Of a stretch of DNA of 64,000 nt, positions 43,694 to 52,057 are shown piece by piece; the first letter of the stretch is position 1; the number at the start of each line of letters is the position of its first letter. Origin of the DNA: Pseudoxanthomonas sp. PXM02. Its GTDB lineage: Bacteria > Pseudomonadota > Gammaproteobacteria > Xanthomonadales > Xanthomonadaceae. The stretch covers positions 1,426,001-1,490,000 of the forward strand of contig NZ_JACVAK010000001.1 in assembly GCF_014851805.1 (NCBI RefSeq). Reading direction: 5' to 3'. The position numbers and the translations under genes are program-made. Below the pieces are notes generated by a model. The model saw only the letters and a program-made list of their open reading frames with translations, searched no databases and was not told where the DNA came from.

Positions 43694-44973
43694 CGCACAC
43701 TCCCGCATCGCCGCGCCGGCATCTGCGCAACCGCCTGATGCTGGCATTCGCCGGCTTCACCTTCCTGGTCGCTGCGCTGTTCGCGCTGTACGTGGTGCTA
43801 TTCGTCTACACGGTCGAAGACCAGCTGTTCGAGTCCATGCTGGACCGCGAGGTCGCTGCACAGCAGGCGTACCACGCCGGACACGGCCGCTGGACCACGC
43901 CACGCGACGGCTTCATGTCCGTGGTGGCGACGGCATCGGACCTGCCGGACGGCATCGGCGACGTGCTTCACGAGGAGCCGCGGCGACGCGAGTTCGCGGG
44001 TGCGGAAGGTCGCCACTATCACCTGCGTGTCCTGCAATCAGACGATGCGAACGAACCGCCGTCGTGGCTGGTCGCAGAGGTGAGCGCCCTGCTAGTGGTA
44101 CGGCCGATGCGCGCGAAGATGCTGCAACTGCTCGCCTGGTCCGGCGTCGCCATGGTGGCGCTGGCGCTGCTGCTCGGCGGTTGGCTGGCCCGCCGCACCA
44201 CCGCGCCGCTGTCGCGGCTGGCCGATGCGGTCGGCGACGCGACGCCGGACCGGCTGCCCCCCGGCTTCGCCGACAGCTTCCCGGACGATGAAGTAGGCGT
44301 GGTCGCGCGCCGGCTCGACGACCTGATCGCGCGCGTCAGGGACTTTGTCGAACGCGAGCGCGAGTTCACGCGCGACGCCAGCCACGAGCTGCGCACACCG
44401 CTGACGGTCATCCGCACGGCGACCGAGCGGCTCGGCATGGAGGCCGGTCTGTCGGACACCGCACGGCGTCATCTGGACCATATCGCGCAGTCGTCCCGCC
44501 AGATGGAGCAGACCGTCGTGCTGCTGCTGTCGCTGGCGCGTGAGCAAGCTTCGCTCGAAGCAGAGATGGCGACGCCGGTGTTGCCGGTGCTGGAACGCGT
44601 CATCGTCGAGCAGTCGCCGCTGCTGGAACGCAAGCCGGTGGAGGTGCAGGTCGACGTCGCCAGCGACGTCTTCACCACGCTGCCGGCGTCCGTATTGAAC
44701 GTCCTGCTGTCGAATCTCGTTGGCAACGCATTCGCGCATACACGCGAGGGCCGCATCATCATCGACATGGAAGCGCGGACACTGCGCATCGCCAATCCCG
44801 GTGGCGACGTCCATCAAAGCGACTTCGAACCTTTCGCCAAAGGGGCCGACAGCAGCGGCTTCGGCCTGGGCCTGTCGATCGTGCAACGGCTCTGCGAGCG
44901 CCACGGTATCGCGCTGCGGATCGACAGCGCTTCCGGCCGGACGGTCGCGCGCTTCACGCTGCCCGCGGCCTGA
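43690..44973 (+). CDS. Sensor histidine kinase
   Basis: A 427-residue membrane kinase. Two membrane helices (about 17-40 and 146-166) enclose a 105-residue periplasmic domain. A HAMP-like linker follows (RRTTAPLSRLADAVGD). The phospho-acceptor is H232 in DASHELRTPLTVIRTATERL; N-box NLVGNAFAHT and G-box SGFGLGLSIVQRLCERHG complete the ATPase domain. Coupled by ATGA to the response regulator. The signal sensed is not known. Confidence 0.94.
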   Translation: MTHTPASPRRHLRNRLMLAFAGFTFLVAALFALYVVLFVYTVEDQLFESMLDREVAAQQAYHAGHGRWTTPRDGFMSVVATASDLPDGIGDVLHEEPRRREFAGAEGRHYHLRVLQSDDANEPPSWLVAEVSALLVVRPMRAKMLQLLAWSGVAMVALALLLGGWLARRTTAPLSRLADAVGDATPDRLPPGFADSFPDDEVGVVARRLDDLIARVRDFVEREREFTRDASHELRTPLTVIRTATERLGMEAGLSDTARRHLDHIAQSSRQMEQTVVLLLSLAREQASLEAEMATPVLPVLERVIVEQSPLLERKPVEVQVDVASDVFTTLPASVLNVLLSNLVGNAFAHTREGRIIIDMEARTLRIANPGGDVHQSDFEPFAKGADSSGFGLGLSIVQRLCERHGIALRIDSASGRTVARFTLPAA

Positions 44974-44985
44974 TCACGCCATCGA

Positions 44986-46209
44986 TCAGGTCGCGAACGC
45001 GCGCAGCGCCGCATGCAGGCGCTTCAGGCTTTCGGCGACTTCCGCATCGGTGATGTTGAGCGACGGCACGAAGCGCAGCACGTCCGGGCCGGCCTGCAGC
45101 ATCAGCAGGCCCTGCGCAGCCGCCAGGTCCAGCACTTCGCCGGCGCGTCCGGCGTATTTGGTATTCAACACTGCGCCCAACATCAGGCCCCGACCGCGTA
45201 CCTGCGAGAACAGGCCGAGCTCGGCGTTGATCGTATCCAGGCCCTTGCGCAGCGCCGCCGACTGGCGCGCCACGTTGTTGGCGATCTGCGGCGAGGCCAG
45301 CTTGCGCAGCGCCACGCGCGCCACCGCTGCGGCCAGCGGATTGCCGCCGAACGTGGTGCCGTGTGCGCCGAACTGCATCACCTCGGCCACCTTGGGGCCG
45401 GCCAGCATCGCGCCGATCGGGAAGCCGCCACCCAGCGCCTTCGCCAGCGTGACGATGTCGGGTACCACGCCGTCCTGCCAGTGCGCGAACAGCGTGCCGG
45501 TGCGGCCCATGCCGGCCTGGATCTCGTCCAGCACCAGCAGCGCGCCGTGGTGGTCGCACAGTTCGCGCACGCTGCGCAGGAAGCCCGATGCGGCTGGCAT
45601 CACACCGCCCTCGCCCTGCACCGGCTCCACCATCACCGCGGCCACGTCGCCGCAGGACATCGCGATCTCGAGCTGGGTCAGGTCGTTGAAGTCTACGTAG
45701 CGGAAGCCCCCGGGCAGCGGCTCGTAGCCTTCCTGGTACTTGGGCTGCGCGGTCGCGGTGACCGCGGCCAGCGTGCGGCCATGGAAGCTGCCGCGGAAGG
45801 TCACGATGACACGCTGGTCGGGCGCACGGCCCTGCGAGGATGCCCACTTGCGCACCAGCTTGATCGCCGCCTCGTTGGCCTCCGCACCGGAGTTGCACAG
45901 GAACACGCGCTCGGCGAAGCGCGAAGCGGTGACCAGTTCCTCGGCCAGCCGCAGCGGCGGTTCACTGTAGAAGACGTTGCTGGTATGCCAGAGCTTGCCG
46001 GCCTGTTCGGTCAGCGCAGCCACCAGGTCCGGATCGTTGTGACCCAGCCCGCAGACGGCGATGCCGGCCGACAGGTCCAGATACTCGCGACCCTCGCTGT
46101 CCCAGACGCGCGCGCCCTGGCCGCGCTCCAGGATCACCTCGCGCGGACGGTAGACCGGCAGGTAGTAGCGCTGTCCGTTCGACAGCAGGTCGGGGGTCGT
46201 GGCGCTCAT
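44986..46209 (-). CDS. argD: Acetylornithine/aspartate-family aminotransferase
   Basis: A 407-residue class III PLP aminotransferase. The start LLSNGQRYYLPVYRPREVIL, the PLP-lysine region DIVTLAKALGGGFPIGAML, and LLVLDEIQAGMGRTG match acetylornithine transaminases of arginine synthesis, which may also act on succinyl-ornithine or succinyl-diaminopimelate. The symbol argD is the best guess; astC-like use cannot be excluded. It stands alone on the minus strand, convergent with the kinase gene (12 bp between stops). Confidence 0.88.
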   Translation of the reverse strand: MSATTPDLLSNGQRYYLPVYRPREVILERGQGARVWDSEGREYLDLSAGIAVCGLGHNDPDLVAALTEQAGKLWHTSNVFYSEPPLRLAEELVTASRFAERVFLCNSGAEANEAAIKLVRKWASSQGRAPDQRVIVTFRGSFHGRTLAAVTATAQPKYQEGYEPLPGGFRYVDFNDLTQLEIAMSCGDVAAVMVEPVQGEGGVMPAASGFLRSVRELCDHHGALLVLDEIQAGMGRTGTLFAHWQDGVVPDIVTLAKALGGGFPIGAMLAGPKVAEVMQFGAHGTTFGGNPLAAAVARVALRKLASPQIANNVARQSAALRKGLDTINAELGLFSQVRGRGLMLGAVLNTKYAGRAGEVLDLAAAQGLLMLQAGPDVLRFVPSLNITDAEVAESLKRLHAALRAFAT

Positions 46210-46291
46210 GGCGACGGCTCGGCGGCGGAAGGGGCCGCGTATTGTCGCTCATCGCGCCGCCCGCACCAGCGGGCGGTGCAGCACGCCGGAC

Positions 46292-46822
46292 TCAGCCGGC
46301 GAAGGCGATCCCGTCGGCCGGCAGCGCGCGGATGCCCACGCCGAAGCTGCGGATCGCCGGCAGCGTGGCGTTGTGGTGGGCGCGGATCTGCGCCGCGTCG
46401 GCATGCGCCTTGTCATGCGTGGTGTGCGCATCGGCGGCCAGCACCACGTGGTAGCCGTGCGCGGCCGCACTGCGGGTGGTGGTGTCCACGCAGAACTCGG
46501 TGGCATAGCCGCACAGCACCACGCCTTCCACACCACAGAACGACAGCACCTCGTCCAGCCCGGTGCGCAGGAACGAATCCGGCGTGGTCTTGCGGATGCG
46601 ATGGTCGCCCTCGACGACGCGCAGCGCCGGATGCAGCGCCCAGCCGGACGATTCCGCTTCCAGGTCGCCCGCCCGCTCGTGCTGCACGAAAACCACCGGC
46701 GCGGCGGCCTCGCGCGCCTTGTCCGCCAGTGCGTTGATCCGCTCGATCACCGCATCGGCATCCGGCGGCGATGGCTCGAACAGGCCACGTTGCACGTCGA
46801 TCACCACCAGGGCGAGATTCAT
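46292..46822 (-). CDS. Cysteine hydrolase (isochorismatase-like), second copy type
   Basis: A 176-residue relative of the protein at 274. Triad: D9 in LVVIDVQRG, K78 in RIRKTTPDSF, C111 in GYATEFCVDTT. The ATEFCVDTT signature is that of the YcaC/nicotinamidase-like subgroup. Substrate not inferred. Independent minus-strand gene with a weak upstream region. Confidence 0.88.
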   Translation of the reverse strand: MNLALVVIDVQRGLFEPSPPDADAVIERINALADKAREAAAPVVFVQHERAGDLEAESSGWALHPALRVVEGDHRIRKTTPDSFLRTGLDEVLSFCGVEGVVLCGYATEFCVDTTTRSAAAHGYHVVLAADAHTTHDKAHADAAQIRAHHNATLPAIRSFGVGIRALPADGIAFAG

Positions 46823-46937
46823 CGGTCACCTGCGAAACGGGAACAGGCCACCAGCTTCCCTCATCGCGCCCGCACTGCCAAGGTGCGGGCGCGATGATCG
46901 TTCACTTCCTCATCATCCGCGGGACCGCGTGGGGTCC

Positions 46938-47603
46938 TCAGTCGGCGAGTTGCGCGATGTTGCGGGCCAGCAACGCATCCCCTGCGACCCCTTGTCGCGC
47001 CTCGACCGCGAGGCGTCCCGCGTCGGTAGCACGCTGGTCTGCCTGCGCCACCAGCGCGGCGGCGAAGCGCATCGAGGCGTCGCTGGGGCGCAATGCCAAT
47101 GCCTGTGCGATCCGCGCGCTGCCATCCTCGCCCGCCAGGTGCGCGCGCAGCGCGGCCACGTCGACACGGCCGGTCCGCGGCATGTCGTAGGTCTGCAATC
47201 GCAACAGGTCCTGCAGCGTCTCGCGGAAGTAGCCGGCATCGAACAGCGCCAACGCACGGGACGACGTGCCGGTAGCGGTCGCAACGCGCGCTTCCAGTCG
47301 CGTCGACAGGTCACGCAGGAGGGCACCATCGCGGCTGGCGTAGATCGCGGCACGGCGCAGCGTCTCCATGCGCGCGATGATCGGCGTATCGGCCGCCAGC
47401 AGCCGCTGGGTATCCGCGACCAGGTGGTCGAGACCGTAATCGGGCGACGGTGTGTTCCAGCCCGTGCCCCAGGGCAGCGACGGCGCGCCTGCCGTGTCGA
47501 ACGGTTCGCAGAGCAGGGGCGGACCGGCATGCGCCGGCATGGACAACAGCGAAAGTCCCAGCAGGACAGCGCAGGCGCGGGCCTGCAGTGCGAATGTCTT
47601 CAT
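46938..47603 (-). CDS. Exported hypothetical protein
   Basis: A 221-residue protein with a signal peptide (ACAVLLGLSLLSMPAHAG) and mature start GPPLLCEPFDTAGAPSLPWGTGWN. The rest is helical, with weak repeats resembling HEAT/TPR helices (FRETLQDLLRLQTYDMPRTG). I do not recognise a family. Downstream of the FecR-like gene by 92 bp on the same strand, so it may be the exported member of the sigma-factor unit. Confidence 0.7.
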   Translation of the reverse strand: MKTFALQARACAVLLGLSLLSMPAHAGPPLLCEPFDTAGAPSLPWGTGWNTPSPDYGLDHLVADTQRLLAADTPIIARMETLRRAAIYASRDGALLRDLSTRLEARVATATGTSSRALALFDAGYFRETLQDLLRLQTYDMPRTGRVDVAALRAHLAGEDGSARIAQALALRPSDASMRFAAALVAQADQRATDAGRLAVEARQGVAGDALLARNIAQLAD

Positions 47604-47695
47604 GACGAATCTCCGTAGGGAAGACCGCGCCGTGCGGCGGGCCGCGCGACGTCGCCGCGCTGGAAGAGGACGCCATGCGCGGGCGCTGCGTTAAC

Positions 47696-48808
47696 TCATC
47701 GATCCGGTGATCGCGTCCCGGCGGGTTCCTGCTGCAACAGCGCATCTGCATCGGCGTGCGCGTCGAACACGTCCGGCCACTGCATCCACCACCGCTTGAT
47801 GCGCGGATACGGCAAGGCATCCCACCATGGCGACAACGCCGATGCACCGGATGCCCGGATCGCCGCGCGGGTCACGCGTGCATCCGCGGGCAGGAACGAC
47901 GACAGTCGATCGAACACCGGTCCTTCGGCCAGCACCGGATGCGCCTGCAGCAGCGACAGCAGGCTGATCGCGTCCTGTGGCCGTGCGTGTTCGATCAGGC
48001 GTGCGACGGCAGCGCCCGCCGGTTGCCGCTGTGCGGGATCCTCATCGACTTCGCGCAGCGCCGACAGGAAGGCCGCACTGGCACCGGCGTCGTAGGGAAT
48101 GCCGGGGCGGCCACCGGGCCCGAAGTCGACGCGTGCGCCCTGCGGCACCAGCACCTCGCGCCACGCGTTGTCCACCTGCACCCAGCCGCTGCGCACGGCC
48201 AACGAGCCCGCGCCCTGCGGTCCTGCGTCGAGAACGAATTCGCACCCCAGGTCGAAGACATCGCCCGCCGGCGTCGCAATGCCGAACGACCCGGGCGGCG
48301 CCCAGATGCGCGCCCACAGCCTGCCGTGTTCGAGCTGCGTGCGATGGCGGCCACTGCGCGTTTCCACCAGCCGCAAGCGCGCGCCTTCGCCCAGGACCAT
48401 TTCACCGATGCGCGCCACGCGGACGCGAACGTGCGCGCCCTGCCCCGTCTCGAGGACGCTGCCTGTGTCGAGCGTCGCGTGCGCATCGGCGGGCGCACCG
48501 TCGACCCGGACCGCTCCGCTGACCGACGCGATCTGCCACGCCTGTCCCGCCGGCCAGCGCAGGCGATGCTCGTAGCCTCCATACAGGCCGACGGCCAGGA
48601 CGGCGAGCGCGGCGGCCATGGCCCAGCGGACGCGGGGACGCAGGCGGCGTTGCGGTGGCGGATCGGTGCGCACGGCCTGGCGCAGCGGTGCGCGGCGCCA
48701 CCGGTGTGCTGACAGCTGCCGTTCCAGTCGCGCCACCTGGTCATCGACAGGACCATTGCGGTCCCACAGATAGTCGTCGTCGCGCGGTGCATCATCGTTC
48801 GGGTTCAT
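47696..48808 (-). CDS. FecR-domain transmembrane protein (putative anti-sigma/regulator)
   Basis: A 370-residue protein. A basic cytoplasmic N-terminus (about 1-60) is followed by one membrane helix (WAMAAALAVLAVGLYGGY) and a FecR domain with WQIASVSGAVRVDGAPA, LGEGARLRLVETRSGRHRTQLEHG and FGIATPAGDVFDLGCEFVLD. The last 140 residues are helical. The N-terminal region probably restrains the ECF sigma factor encoded just upstream (4-bp overlap). No TonB receptor lies next to it, unlike true FecIR systems. Confidence 0.88.
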   Translation of the reverse strand: MNPNDDAPRDDDYLWDRNGPVDDQVARLERQLSAHRWRRAPLRQAVRTDPPPQRRLRPRVRWAMAAALAVLAVGLYGGYEHRLRWPAGQAWQIASVSGAVRVDGAPADAHATLDTGSVLETGQGAHVRVRVARIGEMVLGEGARLRLVETRSGRHRTQLEHGRLWARIWAPPGSFGIATPAGDVFDLGCEFVLDAGPQGAGSLAVRSGWVQVDNAWREVLVPQGARVDFGPGGRPGIPYDAGASAAFLSALREVDEDPAQRQPAGAAVARLIEHARPQDAISLLSLLQAHPVLAEGPVFDRLSSFLPADARVTRAAIRASGASALSPWWDALPYPRIKRWWMQWPDVFDAHADADALLQQEPAGTRSPDR

Positions 48809-49341
48809 GTCGATGCTCCTCGTGCCGGTGTCGACAAGGCGGTTCGCAGCAAGGCCATGCCGCGATGCAGGTTCACCCGCACGCTGCCGGGTGCCAGCCC
48901 GGTGCGCTCGGCGATCTCCGGCCCGGTCATCCCCTCGACCAGTCGCAGCAGCAGGGTCTCGCGATAGGCATCGGGCAGCGTGCGGATCGCCTCCAGCGAG
49001 CGCTGCGCCTCCACGCGTTCCTCGACGTCCGCGCTATCCGCCACCTCGTCCATCGCCACGCCCGTCAACGGTGTGCGTCGCCGCGCGGCGTCCAGTGCGG
49101 CGTGGCGGGCGATGCTGACGATCCAGCCCGGGAACGCGGCGTCCTCGCGCAGCGAAGGCAGCCGCGTAAGCGCGGTCTCGAACACGTCCTGGGTCAGGTC
49201 ATCGGCATCGGCCGGCTCCAGGCGCGCCAGCAGGATGCCGTGCACCACGGGCGCGAAACGACGGAACAGGTCCTCCAGCGCCGCGCGCTGTCCCGTCCGT
49301 GCCGCCTTCACCAGTGCCGCCAGGGTCTCGGTTGCGTCCAC
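48805..49341 (-). CDS. ECF-type RNA polymerase sigma factor
   Basis: A 178-residue extracytoplasmic-function sigma factor. Region 2 has RLEPADADDLTQDVFETAL and region 4 YRETLLLRLVEGMTGPEIAERTGLAPGSVRVNLHRGM. Overlaps the FecR-like gene by 4 bp, so the pair is a regulatory unit. The regulon cannot be told; autoregulation is usual. Confidence 0.93.
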   Translation of the reverse strand: MDATETLAALVKAARTGQRAALEDLFRRFAPVVHGILLARLEPADADDLTQDVFETALTRLPSLREDAAFPGWIVSIARHAALDAARRRTPLTGVAMDEVADSADVEERVEAQRSLEAIRTLPDAYRETLLLRLVEGMTGPEIAERTGLAPGSVRVNLHRGMALLRTALSTPARGAST

Positions 49342-49433
49342 GCCACTCCTTGCCTGTCTCCACTACCAAGGACGCGACGACGGGTGCAGGTGTTAACAGG
49401 CCACGCGCATCGACACGCCGGGGCCTGCGGGCG

Positions 49434-49871
49434 TCACCAGGCGCCGGTGTTCGGCATCGACAGCCAGGGCTCCTGCGGCGGCAGCGCGCTGCCCTTCTGC
49501 AGCAGCTCAATGGAGATCAGGTCCGGCGTGCGCACGAAGGCCATGCGTCCGTCGCGCGGCGGGCGGTTGATGGTGATGCCCTGCGACTGCAGGTGCGTGC
49601 AGAGCGCATAGATGTCGTCGACCTCGAAGGCGAGGTGGCCGAAGTTGCGCGCGCTGCCGTAGTCCTCGGCCGGCGCGCCGTCTTCCGGCGGCCAGTTGTA
49701 GGTCAGTTCGACCTCGGCTTCCGGATTGGCCGGGGCACCGAAATACACCAGCGTGAAGCGGCCCTGCGGGCTTTCCATGCGACGGGTTTCGGTCAGGCCC
49801 AGGCCTTCGGTAAGGAAGCGGCTGGTCGCGTCCAGGTCGTGGACACGGATCATGGCGTGCAGGTACTTCAT
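49434..49871 (-). CDS. VOC-family protein, glyoxalase I-like
   Basis: A 145-residue VOC protein resembling lactoylglutathione lyase: [62 protein letters not shown] and [11 protein letters not shown]. Metal-site residues (His near MIRV region, Glu in VELTYN, His in FGHLAF, Glu in ISIELL) are present, so glyoxalase I activity is plausible. Start ATG 49871 fits the family. It follows the DoxX gene by 7 bp. Confidence 0.88.
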   Translation of the reverse strand: MKYLHAMIRVHDLDATSRFLTEGLGLTETRRMESPQGRFTLVYFGAPANPEAEVELTYNWPPEDGAPAEDYGSARNFGHLAFEVDDIYALCTHLQSQGITINRPPRDGRMAFVRTPDLISIELLQKGSALPPQEPWLSMPNTGAW

Positions 49872-49878
49872 GGCAACC

Positions 49879-50286
49879 TCATGTGGGAAGGGAAGCACGC
49901 GGGCGATGCGCCCACGCGTTGGCCAGCAGGCAGGCCAGGATCAGCACGCTGTACTCCACGCCGTTGCGACCCAGGCCCACGACGAACCAGCCGGCCTGTG
50001 CATGCACCAGCCAGATGCCGCAGGTGTAGATGGCCGCGAACACCAGCGCGATCGGCGTGACCCATCGGCCCGCCGCGAATACCGGGGCCGCGACCAGTTC
50101 GAACACGGTGACGAACCACGCGATGCCCAGCCCGAATGGAAAGTCCTGCGCCTCCAGGAAGGCTCCGAAGGGCGTGACGCCCTCAGCCAGCACGCGCGCC
50201 ACGCCATGGATGAAGAGCAGCGTGGCCAGGGCCATGCGGATGAAGGCCAGTGACTGGCGTGCCGAGGGTTCCATGGACGACATCAT
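49879..50286 (-). CDS. DoxX-family membrane protein
   Basis: A 135-residue DoxX-like protein with four predicted membrane helices: [52 protein letters not shown] and [14 protein letters not shown]. Family members take part in redox or sulfur metabolism in a few cases; function here unknown. In one minus-strand operon with the SDR upstream and VOC downstream. Confidence 0.85.
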   Translation of the reverse strand: MMSSMEPSARQSLAFIRMALATLLFIHGVARVLAEGVTPFGAFLEAQDFPFGLGIAWFVTVFELVAAPVFAAGRWVTPIALVFAAIYTCGIWLVHAQAGWFVVGLGRNGVEYSVLILACLLANAWAHRPRASLPT

Positions 50287-50322
50287 CGTGGCTCCTGGTG
50301 GGAGAACAGCGGTGGCCGAGGA

Positions 50323-51144
50323 TCAGGGATCGAGAAACAGGTCGGGCAACAGCGTCTTCGAAGGGTCGACGGCGTACGGCGCGAAGTCGGTGACGCCCGC
50401 CTCGCGCAGCACGTCTTCGTCGATCAGGAACTGGCCGTGGAAACCACGCGCCTCGCGCACCAGCACGGCATGCGCGGCATCGGCCACGATCTCCGGCGTG
50501 CGGCAGCGAGGAATCTCCACGCCGGGGATCATGTTCAACGCATCGGTGGCGACGATCGTGCGCGGCCACAGCGCGTTGACGGCAATGCCCTGCGGGCCGA
50601 ACTCGCCGGCCAGCCCCAGCGTCACGAAACTCATGCCCATCTTCGCCAGCGTGTAGCCGGTGTGCGGCGCCCACCATTTCGGATCCAGCGACGGCGGCGG
50701 TGCCAGCGTCAGGATGTGCGGGTTCGCGGCTTGCTTCAGGTACGGCAGGCAGGCCTGCGCACACAGGAAGCTGCCGCGCGCGTTGACCTGCTGCATCAGA
50801 TCGAAGCGCTTCATCGGCGTGTCCAGCGCGCCGGCCAGCCAGATGGCGCTGGCGTTGTTGACCAGGATGTCGATGCCGCCGAACGCATCGGCGGTAGCCG
50901 CCATCGCGGCCTTTACCTCGTCCTCTTCACGGATGTCGCACTTCAGCGCCAGTCCGCGGCCACCCGCATCATTCACCGCCTGCGCGGCGGTGTGGATGGT
51001 GCCGGGCAGTTTCGGATTGGGCACCGACGACTTGGCGGCGATCGCCACGTTGGCGCCATCGCGTGCGGCACGCAGGGCGATGGCCAGGCCGATGCCGCGC
51101 GAGGCGCCGGTGATGAAAAGGGTCTTGCCGGCGAGGGTGGTCAT
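50323..51144 (-). CDS. SDR oxidoreductase, HSDL2-like
   Basis: A 273-residue short-chain dehydrogenase. NAD(P)-binding TGASRGIG at residues 13-20 and NNASAIW are standard. The Tyr/Lys pair is in GYTLAKMGMS; the catalytic Ser region is LAPPPSL, the pattern of the hydroxysteroid dehydrogenase-like 2 group. Substrate unknown. Start ATG 51144 gives MTTLAGKTLFITGASRG. Heads the SDR-DoxX-VOC operon; a perfect-arm palindrome lies upstream. Confidence 0.92.
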   Translation of the reverse strand: MTTLAGKTLFITGASRGIGLAIALRAARDGANVAIAAKSSVPNPKLPGTIHTAAQAVNDAGGRGLALKCDIREEDEVKAAMAATADAFGGIDILVNNASAIWLAGALDTPMKRFDLMQQVNARGSFLCAQACLPYLKQAANPHILTLAPPPSLDPKWWAPHTGYTLAKMGMSFVTLGLAGEFGPQGIAVNALWPRTIVATDALNMIPGVEIPRCRTPEIVADAAHAVLVREARGFHGQFLIDEDVLREAGVTDFAPYAVDPSKTLLPDLFLDP

Positions 51145-51204
51145 GGTGGTTCCTTGGTATCCGGATTCGCGTGCGACTTCCGAGAAAACTGAAAATAGGT
51201 TTAC

Positions 51205-51303
51205 CGTCATCCCAGCGAATGCTGGGATCCATTTTGACTTTGCTCTTCGCTTGCACATTGAAAAGCAAGATCAAGATGGATCCCAGCATTCGCTGGGATG
51301 ACG
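51205..51303. repeat. 99-bp palindromic element with perfect 28-bp arms
   Basis: Arms 51205-51232 and 51276-51303 are exact reverse complements (first arm begins CGTCATCCCAGCGAATGCTG). Central 43 bp is AT-richer. The size and ends look like a small non-autonomous mobile palindrome (MITE-like). It lies between the SDR start and the kinase-like stop. Confidence 0.88.
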
Positions 51304-51331
51304 AAACGATTATTGCGGCGTGAAGACGGCA

Positions 51332-51994
51332 TCACGGCTTCGGCCCCTGCCCTTCGTTGTCTTCCCACTTCAGCAGGCGACGGGTGATGAAGCGATACAC
51401 CGGCTTGCCGGTGCGGAACCACAGGTCGCGCAGCCAGGATGTGCGCTTCAGCACGCGCTTCTCGACCGGCGTCAGCGAGGCGCCGCAGTACATGCGCTTG
51501 TGCTTGAGCAGATGGCGCAGGTCCTGCCGCGCGAGCAGGCGCATCCAGCGCGAGCGCGGGTCGCCGCGGGTGGCGAGCTGGAAATCGATGATCGCCGGGC
51601 GCCCGTCGGCCAAGACCAGCCAGTTGGCTTCCTTCGCCAGATCGTTGTGCGCGATGCCGCGACGGTGCAACTGCTGCAACAACCGACGCGCCGCGCGGAA
51701 GTACGCCAGGTCGCCGCGCGGCGGACGCTGGTACATGGCAGCACCTTCCATGTAGCTGCGATCGAGGCGACGGCCGGTCCAGTCCAGCAACTGGGGGACA
51801 TCGGCCATGCCGTCGACCTTGCGCAAGGCCAGTGCCTCGCGTCGCGCCAGCCACCATGCCGGCAGCCGCAGCCACAGCGGAACGTGCGCGAGGTCACGCC
51901 GCACGAACGGGCCCTCGGCCCCTTGCATCAATGAGATACGGCCGAAGCTGTCGGCCTTGAGTGCGGTGATTTCGGAAGGCGAGCGCAAGTCCAC
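51332..51994 (-). CDS. Small kinase-like protein (RIO/Kdo-kinase-type)
   Basis: A 220-residue protein with the catalytic loop HNDLAKEANWLV (Asp and Asn as in HRDxxxxN kinases) and metal loop IIDFQLA in place of DFG. The glycine-rich loop is poorly formed and the usual beta-3 Lys is not clear, so the N-lobe is short. Comparable xanthomonad proteins are called serine/threonine kinase or lipopolysaccharide kinase-like. Substrate unknown. Divergent from the DedA-PAP2 gene, 63 bp apart. Confidence 0.8.
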   Translation of the reverse strand: MDLRSPSEITALKADSFGRISLMQGAEGPFVRRDLAHVPLWLRLPAWWLARREALALRKVDGMADVPQLLDWTGRRLDRSYMEGAAMYQRPPRGDLAYFRAARRLLQQLHRRGIAHNDLAKEANWLVLADGRPAIIDFQLATRGDPRSRWMRLLARQDLRHLLKHKRMYCGASLTPVEKRVLKRTSWLRDLWFRTGKPVYRFITRRLLKWEDNEGQGPKP

Positions 51995-52045
51995 GACGTC
52001 ATTCTACCGTCCATAGGTCGCAGACGCCGGTCAGGTGGCCCCGCC

Positions 52046-52051
52046 TATAAT
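52046..52051 (+). promoter_or_regulatory. Perfect TATAAT box just before the DedA-PAP2 start
   Basis: The consensus -10 lies 6 bp before the ATG at 52058, so transcription would begin at or next to the A of the start codon, giving a leaderless mRNA. No Shine-Dalgarno is visible. Confidence 0.55.
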
Positions 52052-52057
52052 CCGCCG

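Noticed and set aside
46292-46822. Duplication of the cysteine hydrolase at 274
   Set aside because: Same superfamily and triad layout, but the sequences differ through most of their length, so recent duplication is not supported.
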